Source: Polynucleobacter sp. 71A-WALBACH (lineage in GTDB: Bacteria; Pseudomonadota; Gammaproteobacteria; Burkholderiales; Burkholderiaceae). Taken from it: 64,000 nt of DNA. Numbering within the stretch: position 1 is the stretch's first letter; each line of letters starts with the position of its first letter. A program made the translations under genes and the position numbers. Shown piece after piece: positions 14,915-22,948 of the stretch. The notes beneath the pieces are model-generated. The model was not told where the DNA came from. It ran no database searches and was given only the letters and a program-made list of their open reading frames with translations. The stretch spans positions 1,096,449 through 1,160,448 of the forward strand of contig NZ_JACVOP010000001.1 of the NCBI RefSeq assembly GCF_018882365.1, given 5' to 3'.

Positions 14915-15895
14915 TTACCTTTCATTCTTTAGTCGTTTTGCCCCCTCAACTAGAGGATTCCATCCCACTACAAGAGTCAACATGAAACTATCCATGCGTA
15001 GCGCATTAGGTGCTGAGTCGTTAATTGTTGACTTATATCCAAGAGTTAAGGCTGTATTGTCGTTTATCGTATAGCCTAGCGTTAGGCCGACTCCAAGATT
15101 ATTAAGCCGAGTGCCCGGAACGCCATTAATAGTTGCCTGTCCACCCTGGTACCAGGCTCCATCAAGGGAGCCCCAAAAATTTTCAGTAAGATCTCGCGTT
15201 AAGTGCCCATCAAGCTGAAAGAGTGGGTCGGTCTTTAATGTTTGACCGACATAATTATTGTTATTACCAAACATCCAAACCGCTGGTAAGAGCTCAAGAG
15301 TCGTACGTTTACCTGGCACCCAAGGACCTAGTTGGAGTACGGTCGGTAATCCCACGCGTCCATAATTTCGATTTTGGCCGAGATTCAGAAGTTTGCTGGA
15401 GTTATATTCTCCAATCGGAATTGCCAGATCCGCTAGAAAACTCATTGAAACGCCAGGCTCGTATCTCAAAGCATCGGCCAGGGTATTTTGCGCACGAGGC
15501 CCTAAAAAATTAATCGTGTATTCAAGCATTGGATCCCCAAACCCATTGGCAGTCTGGGTTGCTGTACGTCCACCAGCAGTAACATCTCCAGATACTCGAC
15601 CCATCGGCAGAATCACCGCGGCTGTGGCAGCACGATCAAACATTGAGAAGGTGTGAGCATAGCCAACCATTCCCATAGTCGCATTGAAGCTTGCTCCTGG
15701 TGTAACCGTATGTGCCGGGTTGAAAGGATTGGTATTGCCACTGACTGATTGAAAAATGAGCGGCACCGCATTACTGTCAGAGAGGGAATTCCAGTAAAAA
15801 CGACCCGGAACCTGTGCTGTGGTATTTGCCGAAACCAGAGCGCCGCCAACAAATAAGATGGCCATAATAAAACGTAACCAACGATTTGATTTCAT
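14915..15895 (-). CDS. Outer-membrane channel-like protein (phenol-MetA-type transporter family)
   Basis: Predicted outer-membrane beta-barrel of the family often named 'transporter' or MetA-pathway phenol degradation protein (PF13557-like, from memory). The 326 residues start with a signal peptide (MKSNRWLRFIMAILFVGGALVSANTTAQ is the region, cleaved near AQ-VP), followed by alternating-strand sequence with GDPMLEYTINFLG and PIGEYNSSKLLNLGQNR. The last strands end before a charged tail, without the usual terminal Phe. GGAA lies before the ATG. It follows the arylsulfatase by 64 bases on the same strand and is probably its operon partner, perhaps moving substrate or product across the outer membrane (inference). 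Confidence 0.82.
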   Translation of the reverse strand: MKSNRWLRFIMAILFVGGALVSANTTAQVPGRFYWNSLSDSNAVPLIFQSVSGNTNPFNPAHTVTPGASFNATMGMVGYAHTFSMFDRAATAAVILPMGRVSGDVTAGGRTATQTANGFGDPMLEYTINFLGPRAQNTLADALRYEPGVSMSFLADLAIPIGEYNSSKLLNLGQNRNYGRVGLPTVLQLGPWVPGKRTTLELLPAVWMFGNNNNYVGQTLKTDPLFQLDGHLTRDLTENFWGSLDGAWYQGGQATINGVPGTRLNNLGVGLTLGYTINDNTALTLGYKSTINDSAPNALRMDSFMLTLVVGWNPLVEGAKRLKNER

Positions 15896-15959
15896 TTTGT
15901 ATTCCTTTTTTATGCGTGGCTTATAGGATCGGCTTTAGATATATTCCAAGGTCGAACGT

Positions 15960-17789
15960 TTAATTCTTCACACCCTCAATCAAGTTTTTTGGAGGGATAA
16001 ATTGTTTTTTGTAGATCAAGGGCGGGAATCCCGGATCAACTGGAACGCGCATAGGCATGGTGTCGTCCAGGGTTTCAAATGGAGAGCGGCTAGGGAGGAT
16101 GACATGATTTTTAAGTACAAAGTCATCCCATAAAACTAGCATCGACTTAAGTTTTTCAGGATTGTCATTAGCGAGATTTTTTCTCTCTGCCGGGTCTTTT
16201 GTAACCTCAAAGAGCTCCCATTCGCCAGTACCAAAAGGCTTGTATTGCCAACGCAATTTCCAGTCGCCTTGCCTAACAGCGCGATTCCCGAAAATTTCCC
16301 ACGCCAGATAATCTTGTTTGGAGCGTGGCGAATCCACTTTATTTGTTAGTAACGGGTTCCATGACTTACCAATCAGTGGGGGCAGAGCATGACCCTCTTT
16401 ATCCTTACTTGGATACGTTGCGCCTGCTATTTCAAGTAGCGTTGGCATGATGTCTGCCACGTGCATCAACCCATCATTAATACTGCCTTTGGGGCGTGTA
16501 ACCGGTGGCCCGCTGACGATAAGCGCATTCCTAATGCCACCCTCCGCCATCCAACCTTTGTATTGACTAAATGGTGTCATGGAAACTTGAGCCCACATTG
16601 GCCCATAAGCGACATAGGATTGTGGTCCACCCCATGCATTCGGGTGAGTCTGGGACCAATTCATTGCCGCAAATAAAAAATCTCGCGAGCCAGGCGAACC
16701 TGAGATCATTTTGAATAAATCCGATCCCTCGGCACCATTGTCACCAAATACGATAAAAATTGTATTTTCATACTCGCCGATCTGTTTTAAGTGATCAACC
16801 AGCCGACCCACGTGGAAATCTAAGTTTTCCACCATGCCAGCATAAAGCTCCATTTTCTTTCCAAGCAATGCCCGAGAGACTGGAGCTAACGTGATTGGGT
16901 CTGGAAGAAACCACATTCTTTCAGACAGCTCGGTGCCAGCAGGAGTAATTCCAAGCTCAATTTGCCGCTTTAATCTGGACTGCCTGACTGCATCCCAACC
17001 AATGTCGTATTCGCCAACGTGCCGAGATCGCCATTCTTCGGGTAAGTGGTATGGGTCATGCGGCGCCTGTTGCGAAACGTATGCAAAAAAAGGCTTTCCA
17101 TCATCATGATTGCTATCAATAAAATCAATGAGCTTATCGGTATAGGTTTTGGTGGCGTAATAGTCGGTGGGTAATTCCGTTAAATATTTTCCATCCTCTG
17201 TAAAAACACTTTTGGGTGAGGCGCCAGTGAAGTTGGTCATATCCCAATAGCTGCCAGCACCATCTAGAAGTGAAAAGTCTCGTTCAAATCCTCGGGCCGC
17301 TGGAATTTGGTTGGGCGCCTTTCCTAGGTGCCACTTACCAACCATGTAAGTATGGTATCCAGAAGTCTTAAGAATTTCAGGTAGAGTAGTGACCCGATCA
17401 TTGAGGTAGCCTTCGTAGCCTGAAATCCCTTGCTGATTCGGAGCTATCCATTCATCCATGTTGCCCAATCCACTCACGTGAGTATCAACCCCGCTCATCA
17501 GTGCTGCTCTAGTTGGCGAGGAGGTTGGGTGGGTATAGAAATTAGTAAAGCGAACTCCGTTTTTGGCAATCGCATCTAGATTTGGCGTCTTAATCTCACT
17601 ACCAAATGCGCCCATATCAGCAAACCCTAAATCATCCCCAAGGATAATGACGATGTTAGGTCGACGCGGAATATCTGAGGCAAATGACGGAATTGAAGCA
17701 AGTAAAGGCACCGTGAATACCATGGCGCTGAGGGCCGGGAGCCGCCTCTTAAAATCAAAAGAGAATTTAATTGATGAACGTGTAGTCAT
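15960..17789 (-). CDS. Exported arylsulfatase, Ser-type
   Basis: Hydrolyses sulfate esters, probably in the periplasm. A signal peptide covers about residues 1-38 (ends PSFAS). The sulfatase core has metal ligands D52-D53 (LGDDLGFADMG), the active-site motif S90-S-P-T-R94 followed by AALMSG, then VGKWHLGK, and a second metal site FGDNGAEG. Residue 90, the formylglycine position, is Ser (codon at 17520-17522), not Cys. Ser-type sulfatases are matured by the radical SAM enzyme anSME, which is encoded at 20838-22043. At 609 residues it falls in the large AtsA-like group. Substrate is unknown. Upstream is a shared divergent promoter region with the DUF2252 gene. Confidence 0.93.
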   Translation of the reverse strand: MTTRSSIKFSFDFKRRLPALSAMVFTVPLLASIPSFASDIPRRPNIVIILGDDLGFADMGAFGSEIKTPNLDAIAKNGVRFTNFYTHPTSSPTRAALMSGVDTHVSGLGNMDEWIAPNQQGISGYEGYLNDRVTTLPEILKTSGYHTYMVGKWHLGKAPNQIPAARGFERDFSLLDGAGSYWDMTNFTGASPKSVFTEDGKYLTELPTDYYATKTYTDKLIDFIDSNHDDGKPFFAYVSQQAPHDPYHLPEEWRSRHVGEYDIGWDAVRQSRLKRQIELGITPAGTELSERMWFLPDPITLAPVSRALLGKKMELYAGMVENLDFHVGRLVDHLKQIGEYENTIFIVFGDNGAEGSDLFKMISGSPGSRDFLFAAMNWSQTHPNAWGGPQSYVAYGPMWAQVSMTPFSQYKGWMAEGGIRNALIVSGPPVTRPKGSINDGLMHVADIMPTLLEIAGATYPSKDKEGHALPPLIGKSWNPLLTNKVDSPRSKQDYLAWEIFGNRAVRQGDWKLRWQYKPFGTGEWELFEVTKDPAERKNLANDNPEKLKSMLVLWDDFVLKNHVILPSRSPFETLDDTMPMRVPVDPGFPPLIYKKQFIPPKNLIEGVKN

Positions 17790-18125
17790 TGATTGTGGTT
17801 CGCCTTCACACAGACGGTAAACTTATTAGCCCTCAAATATCCGCGTATTACTAAATAGAGATCACCCTGCGGCGATCTAAATATGCTGACCACATAACAA
17901 AAGTAAAAATTACACTGCCCATTGCAATTACTTTGTAAAAGAAGGCCGTTGAAATATTTTGATTAATGTCAAAAAATTCATTCTAAAAAATTTTAGTATT
18001 CACACGTGGGGATCAGATATGCGCATGGAATTAAAGAGTTACCAACCTAAATTAAATTTTCTTATGCGGTGAACTCTCTATTTGATAAAAAGCCAATCTA
18101 AGTATTAATTTTTATGGGGTTTCTG
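17790..18125. promoter_or_regulatory. Divergent promoter region of the sulfatase locus
   Basis: 336 AT-rich bases between the divergent arylsulfatase and DUF2252 genes; promoters for both must lie here. A short inverted repeat GATCACCCTGCGGCGATC lies near 17862-17879. No recognised operator was identified and no ORF is convincing. Confidence 0.5.
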
Positions 18126-19547
18126 ATGTCTAAAACTATAAAGCAGACTAAAACAAAAAATTCCACCTCGTCTGAAACTCCCTACTTGTCCGTTGACGAA
18201 CGCTCTGCAAAAGGTCGCGCCTTGCGTGATGTAGCTCCACGTTCATCGCACGCAGGATGGATACCGGCTAAAAATCGCCGTGACCCAGTGGATTTATTAA
18301 TTGAATCCAATGCCGGTCGCTTGGAAAATTTGGTGCCTATTCGATTCGGCCGAATGTCCGAGTCACCCTTTGCTTTTTATCGCGGATCTGCCGTGCTGAT
18401 GGCTGCTGATCTTGCTAACACTCCCACTAGTGGATTGCGTGTTCAGGCCTGCGGAGATGCGCATTTGATGAACTTTGGTGGCTTTGCTACCCCAGAGCGA
18501 AACATCATCTTTGATATTAATGATCTTGACGAGACTTTGCCCGCCCCATTTGAATGGGACCTCAAACGGCTTGCCGCCAGCGTAATCATCGCGGCAAAAC
18601 ACTTGGATTTCCCTATGAGCAATGCAGCGCGGCTTGTCACCGATCTGGTTCAGGAATATCGTGAACGCATGACTGACTATGCAGGCATGCGCGCCTTGGA
18701 TGTCTGGTACGACAAAATTGATCTACAAAAGTATTCTGATCGAATGGGTGATCCTGAAATAATTAAAGAGCTTAAAAATCGGCTTAAATTAAGAATAGAA
18801 AAAGAACAGCGTAGAACTGCACCTGATTTTTTATACCCCAAACTGGTTACTCACCAAGGCTCAAGGCCTATGATTAAGGACGAGCCGCCCCTGATTTTCC
18901 ATCCAACTGCGGAACAGGCTCCCGGCCTTTTAGACGGGTACTCTAAGGCAATCAAGGAATACCGCGAGAGCTTACCAGATCACATGCGAACACTATTTGA
19001 TCGATTCCACTACTTTGATCTGGCGGAGAAGGTTGTCGGGGTTGGCAGTGTTGGTACAAGATGCGCAGTCATGTTATTGATGGCTGCCGACAATGATTCC
19101 TTGTTCTTGCAGATAAAAGAGGCACGCACCTCGGTGCTTGAACCTTATGCAGGAAAAAGCCTATATAAAAATAATGGTCAGAGAGTCATTGTCGGACAAC
19201 GGCTGATGCAGGCTGCGACTGATGTCTTTTTAGGCTGGACAAGTGGCATTAGCGGACACCATTTTTATGTCCGCCAACTTCGCGATATCAAAATGTCGGC
19301 GATTATTGATGACTGGGATCCGGCGATGATGCGACAGTATGGGCGGATGTGCGCGCACGCCTTAGCCCGTGCTCATGCGCGTACTGGGGATGCCGCCTTG
19401 ATTTCCGGCTATATGGGTACTAGTCGAAGTTTTGATGATGCCATTGGAGAGTTTGCCGTCGAGTATGCCGCTCAGAATCAAGCTGACTATCGAACATTTA
19501 TCAAAGCGATTCGAGAGGGAAAAATTAATGCGGTAATTGGAAGTTAG
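18126..19547 (+). CDS. DUF2252 family protein
   Basis: Belongs to the uncharacterised DUF2252 (COG4320) family, which shows distant likeness to aminoglycoside-phosphotransferase-type kinases. Supporting motifs are RFGRMSESPFAFYRGSA, CGDAHLMNFGGFATPERN, FDINDLDETLPAPFEWDLKRL, and a C-terminal GRMCAHALARAHARTGD. There is no signal peptide, so it is cytoplasmic. The length of 473 is usual. ATG 18126 is preferred over 18114 because GGGG sits six bases before it. It starts the rightward unit opposite the arylsulfatase, 75 bases ahead of a second channel-like gene. Its link to sulfate-ester use is only by position. Confidence 0.88.
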   Translation: MSKTIKQTKTKNSTSSETPYLSVDERSAKGRALRDVAPRSSHAGWIPAKNRRDPVDLLIESNAGRLENLVPIRFGRMSESPFAFYRGSAVLMAADLANTPTSGLRVQACGDAHLMNFGGFATPERNIIFDINDLDETLPAPFEWDLKRLAASVIIAAKHLDFPMSNAARLVTDLVQEYRERMTDYAGMRALDVWYDKIDLQKYSDRMGDPEIIKELKNRLKLRIEKEQRRTAPDFLYPKLVTHQGSRPMIKDEPPLIFHPTAEQAPGLLDGYSKAIKEYRESLPDHMRTLFDRFHYFDLAEKVVGVGSVGTRCAVMLLMAADNDSLFLQIKEARTSVLEPYAGKSLYKNNGQRVIVGQRLMQAATDVFLGWTSGISGHHFYVRQLRDIKMSAIIDDWDPAMMRQYGRMCAHALARAHARTGDAALISGYMGTSRSFDDAIGEFAVEYAAQNQADYRTFIKAIREGKINAVIGS

Positions 19548-19622
19548 CTCATATTGTTTGAGGGGATTCTGATTTCATCACATCTTCAATTGGTTAAGCG
19601 TTAATTTGAAAGCTCAATTCAC

Positions 19623-20552
19623 ATGCGTAGACACTGTTGGCGGTTTGCGTTATGGACCTTTACTTTCGCTTGCATCATTGTCATGTCGTTATCAATAGCG
19701 CAAGCGCAAAACTTGGAGCCACGATCCTATGCCAATACGCCAATTGGACTTAATTTTCTAATTGCTGGTTATGCTTATACAGAAGGTAAAGTAGCATTCA
19801 ATCCAACTCTACCGATTGCCAATGCGCAGTTTCACAGCAATACTGAAGTTCTTGCATATGTGCGCTCAATCGATGCTTTTGGGAACTCAGCCAAGTTTGA
19901 TGTCATATTGCCGTACTCTGCATTTTATGGAGATGCGTTGGCTAATGGGCAACCTGTACAACGTCAAATGTCCGGCATTGGGGATCCTAAATTTCGCTTT
20001 TCGATGAACTTTTATGGCGCTCCCGCTTTATCGCTGAAAGATTTCAGAGGATACAGCCAGGATCTCATCATTGGTGCCAGCATGCAGATTAGTGCGCCGC
20101 TAGGGCAATACGACAATAGCAAGCTCATTAATCTTGGCTATAACCGCTGGTCCTTTAGGCCTGAACTCGGGATTTCCAAAGCCATCGGTTCATGGACTCT
20201 GGAATTTATGCCTAGCGTCACTTTTTATACGGTCAATTCAGATTTTAATTACGGGCAAAGTCTGTCTCAAGCCCCCCAATACGAAGCACAGGCACATATC
20301 ATTTACAGTTTCGTCTCTGGGGTTTGGCTGGCGCTTAATGGCGACTACTTTGTAGGCAATCGGACCACTCTGAACGGCGTCTTAAATAATAATCTTCAGT
20401 CCAATACTAGGGCAGGCATAACCCTTGCTTTACCAGTAGATCGTCATAACTCAGTCAAACTCTATGCTAGTACAGGCACAGCATCTCTAACTGGATCTAA
20501 CTTTAATGCCATTGGCATCGCTTGGCAGTATCGCTGGGGCGATGGTTACTAA
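19623..20552 (+). CDS. Outer-membrane channel-like protein, second copy
   Basis: Same family as the product of 14915-15895, sharing the pattern PLGQYDNSKLINLGYNR and GDPKFRFSMNFYG. A signal peptide covers residues 1 to about 29 (ends SIAQAQ). The remaining 280 residues alternate polar and hydrophobic residues as in a beta-barrel, and the C-terminus is aromatic (WQYRWGDGY), fitting outer-membrane insertion. It follows the DUF2252 gene at 75 bases. Having one family member on each arm of the divergent locus suggests two channels with related cargo or a duplication. Confidence 0.83.
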   Translation: MRRHCWRFALWTFTFACIIVMSLSIAQAQNLEPRSYANTPIGLNFLIAGYAYTEGKVAFNPTLPIANAQFHSNTEVLAYVRSIDAFGNSAKFDVILPYSAFYGDALANGQPVQRQMSGIGDPKFRFSMNFYGAPALSLKDFRGYSQDLIIGASMQISAPLGQYDNSKLINLGYNRWSFRPELGISKAIGSWTLEFMPSVTFYTVNSDFNYGQSLSQAPQYEAQAHIIYSFVSGVWLALNGDYFVGNRTTLNGVLNNNLQSNTRAGITLALPVDRHNSVKLYASTGTASLTGSNFNAIGIAWQYRWGDGY

Positions 20553-20837
20553 GATGAGTCTTTTACTAACCCAAATTCTATATCCGCTATTGCCGAGAAT
20601 GAGGGGTTCAATCAAGAGTAATGCTAAACCAAGTAATTCTCACTGGCTCGGTCAATTGAGGGGAGGCGCCTTGCAAAGTAACGCCACATATACTGTTATT
20701 TCTAGCAAATCGCTGCTGATTGAGTGTGTCGATGATCAGAGGCTTGGCACAGGCAGCGCAAAAGGAGGCGATTTTGAAGAAAACATTGGCAGACTGAGTG
20801 TCGTTTCCTTATCTCCATTTTATTTTCTTTGTTTGCT

Positions 20838-22043
20838 ATGACTACTCAACCAACACTTCAGCTTCCAAAATTGATCAATGGTGATTTCTATCGTTTTCAT
20901 ACGATGGTTAAGCCCAGCGGCGCACACTGCAATCTTGATTGCGCTTACTGTTTTTATCTTCATAAAGAAGATTTGCTGCATCAGCCGCAGGTACCACGAA
21001 TGAGTAATAGCTTGTTAGAGGCTCATATTCGTCAATACATCGAGGCGCAAGGTGGCGACGAGGTAATTTTTACTTGGCAGGGTGGTGAGCCAACGCTGAT
21101 GGGGATTGATTTTTTTAAACGCATCGTAGCGCTTCAGAAGCAGTACAAGAAAACAGGCCAGCGTATTGAGAATGATCTTCAGACCAATGGTATCTTGCTT
21201 AATGATGAGTGGTGTGCTTTCCTTGCCGAGCATCAATTTCTAGTTGGCTTGTCGATTGATGGGCCTGCTGAACTGCATGATCTTTATCGCTATAGCAAAG
21301 GCGGCAAACCAACCTTTACACGAGTGATGGCGGCAGTCGAGTTATTACACAAGCACCGTGTGGTATTTAGCGCTCTGTGCGTTGTGAATCGTAGTAATTC
21401 GCGTCGACCAATCGATGTCTATCGTTTCCTGCGTGATGAGGTAAGACCGTATATCATTCAATTTATTCCCGGATTAGAGCCATCTGATTTTCATTTTGTT
21501 GCACCGGGTCACTGGGATTGGTCAAATCTACCAAGTGTTACTGACTGGTCGGTACTGCCGGATGACTGGGGATATTTTTTGACGCGAGTATGGGATGAAT
21601 GGTTCAAGCATGATTACGGACATGTGTTTGTCGACCAGTTTGAGAACATCATCTCATTAATGTTCGGTCATGGTCCACAGAAATGTGTCAGTGGACGCAT
21701 TTGTGGCAAGGCACTGGCGATCGAACACAACGGTGATGTCTATAGCTGTGATCACTTCGTTTATCCAGGGTACAAATTAGGCAATATCCTCGAAGTACAT
21801 GAAGGCGATCTGGCATTTTCCGACCAGCAGAAAAAATTTGCTTACGCTAAGAGTGATAGCCTGCCTACCTACTGCAAATCCTGCACCTATTTAGAGCTGT
21901 GCTGGGGCGAGTGTCCAAAAAACCGTTTTACCAAAACACCAGAGGGTGAGTCAGGCCTGAATTATCTTTGCTCGGGACTTAAAAAGTTTTATGCGAAGGC
22001 AAGCTCTGATCGTCGCGAACTGGCTAAACGGCTGGGGCGATAA
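20838..22043 (+). CDS. Anaerobic sulfatase-maturating enzyme (radical SAM)
   Basis: Converts the active-site Ser or Cys of sulfatases to C-alpha-formylglycine in the cytoplasm without oxygen as oxidant. The radical SAM cluster is C31-x3-C35-x2-C38 (CNLDCAYC). It is followed by WQGGEPTLMG and LQTNGILLND, and the C-terminal SPASM region with extra cysteines (CVSGRICGKALAIEHNGD is the start; CKSC..CWGECPKNRF..CSG follow). This pattern is diagnostic for anSME. The frame opens with TTG at 20829; I chose ATG 20838. No clear ribosome site precedes either, though AAAGGAGG at 20761-20768 lies further up. Its likely client is the Ser-type sulfatase 3 kb away. Confidence 0.93.
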   Translation: MTTQPTLQLPKLINGDFYRFHTMVKPSGAHCNLDCAYCFYLHKEDLLHQPQVPRMSNSLLEAHIRQYIEAQGGDEVIFTWQGGEPTLMGIDFFKRIVALQKQYKKTGQRIENDLQTNGILLNDEWCAFLAEHQFLVGLSIDGPAELHDLYRYSKGGKPTFTRVMAAVELLHKHRVVFSALCVVNRSNSRRPIDVYRFLRDEVRPYIIQFIPGLEPSDFHFVAPGHWDWSNLPSVTDWSVLPDDWGYFLTRVWDEWFKHDYGHVFVDQFENIISLMFGHGPQKCVSGRICGKALAIEHNGDVYSCDHFVYPGYKLGNILEVHEGDLAFSDQQKKFAYAKSDSLPTYCKSCTYLELCWGECPKNRFTKTPEGESGLNYLCSGLKKFYAKASSDRRELAKRLGR

Positions 22044-22443
22044 ATGGTCTGTTCTACCGCTATCAAGGTAAACACCTTCCCCGTTGGTAGCTGGTACTGC
22101 TATAAGAATCCTTCTTTTTCAATAGTTAGGTTTTTTAGTCAAAATAATTATCTAATTTTTAAGCTTTCAAGCTTGTCATTGTGACCCTTACATTCGGCTA
22201 TCAATTTTTATTTCCTTATTTAATTTTGATATTTCTCAATTATTAAAAAATCATGGCTTTTATAAAGGGAGCATTAGGTGTGGTGTTTACTTTGATTTGT
22301 AGTGGGCTTAATTGAAGAATGCTCATTCAACGAAATACCTTTGCATGGCTTTTGTATAGTAATTAAGTCCAAGAGCTTGTGTCGGTGTATTTATTGAAAT
22401 GGCAAGTTGGTTAATTTGGGAAATGGAAACAGAAATCAGCTCT
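22044..22443. other. 400-base gap ending the sulfatase segment
   Basis: AT-rich, with no convincing gene. It contains the right copy of the direct repeat (22221-22245) and a 20-codon hydrophobic ATG frame just after it (about 22253-22315, MAFIKGALGVVFTLICSGLN) that lacks support. The promoter for the sixA-like gene presumably lies in its last 150 bases. Confidence 0.5.
22221..22245 (+). repeat. Right copy of 25-bp direct repeat
   Basis: Matches 12258-12282 at 24 of 25 positions in direct orientation, about 10 kb apart. Flanking bases differ. See the left copy for the two readings (recombination footprint or shared promoter sequence). Confidence 0.6.
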
Positions 22444-22923
22444 ATGCCTAAATCTTTATATCTTCTCAGACATGCAAAAGCTATTGCAGGAGGGATTTTG
22501 GGTTCTGATCAGGATAGATCTTTATCCAAAAGGGGTGTTAGGGATGCAATTAAGTTAGCCCATAAATTGGCTAAAAAAGAGTTACTTTTGGACCTTATTT
22601 TAATGAGTCCTTCAGTTCGCACAATTAGCACTGGTCAGATTATTTCAAGTGAACTGCACATCCCCCATTCTCATTTAGTTGTTAATGAGAATCTCTATGC
22701 GGCAGAACCCATGGATTTGCTTAAAGTTATTTCCCATGTTTCCAATAAAATTGATAGGCTTATGATTGTTGGACATAATCCTGGGCTAATGAATTTAGCC
22801 TCGCTGCTCGCGGGTAAGTCACTATCCATGACTACATGCTCCCTAATTAAGCTCTCTTTTGACTTTGAAGATTGGCATGCCATCTTTACGGAAAGAGCCT
22901 CAAAATTTAACTTTCTGAACTAG
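22444..22923 (+). CDS. SixA-like histidine phosphatase
   Basis: Small histidine phosphatase of the SixA group, which removes phosphate from phosphohistidine, classically on HPt domains. The catalytic motif is LRHAKA near the N-terminus (RHA where many family members have RHG). SPSVRTISTGQII supplies the second Arg, and IVGHNPGL the second His. The 159 residues are close to E. coli SixA. The frame is open from 22399; I chose the ATG just before the first strand (PKSLYLLRHAK) by homology, as no start has a good ribosome site. It lies 25 bases before the CYTH-CHAD gene, probably one operon. Confidence 0.85.
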   Translation: MPKSLYLLRHAKAIAGGILGSDQDRSLSKRGVRDAIKLAHKLAKKELLLDLILMSPSVRTISTGQIISSELHIPHSHLVVNENLYAAEPMDLLKVISHVSNKIDRLMIVGHNPGLMNLASLLAGKSLSMTTCSLIKLSFDFEDWHAIFTERASKFNFLN

Positions 22924-22948
22924 CTTGTGATATCACTCATTAGAAATA

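Noticed and set aside
20774-20797. A seven-codon frame behind AAAGGAGG (20761-20768) ahead of the anSME gene, as a possible leader peptide.
   Set aside because: Only seven codons with a TTG start, out of frame with the anSME gene, and no regulatory hairpin seen. The purine-rich stretch alone is weak evidence.
20506-20841. A 111-codon + strand frame overlapping the end of the second channel gene and the start of anSME.
   Set aside because: It shares the end of one real gene, has no domain pattern or ribosome site, and its composition looks non-coding.
22253-22315. A 20-codon hydrophobic frame after the right repeat copy.
   Set aside because: Very short, no clear ribosome site, and its conservation cannot be judged.
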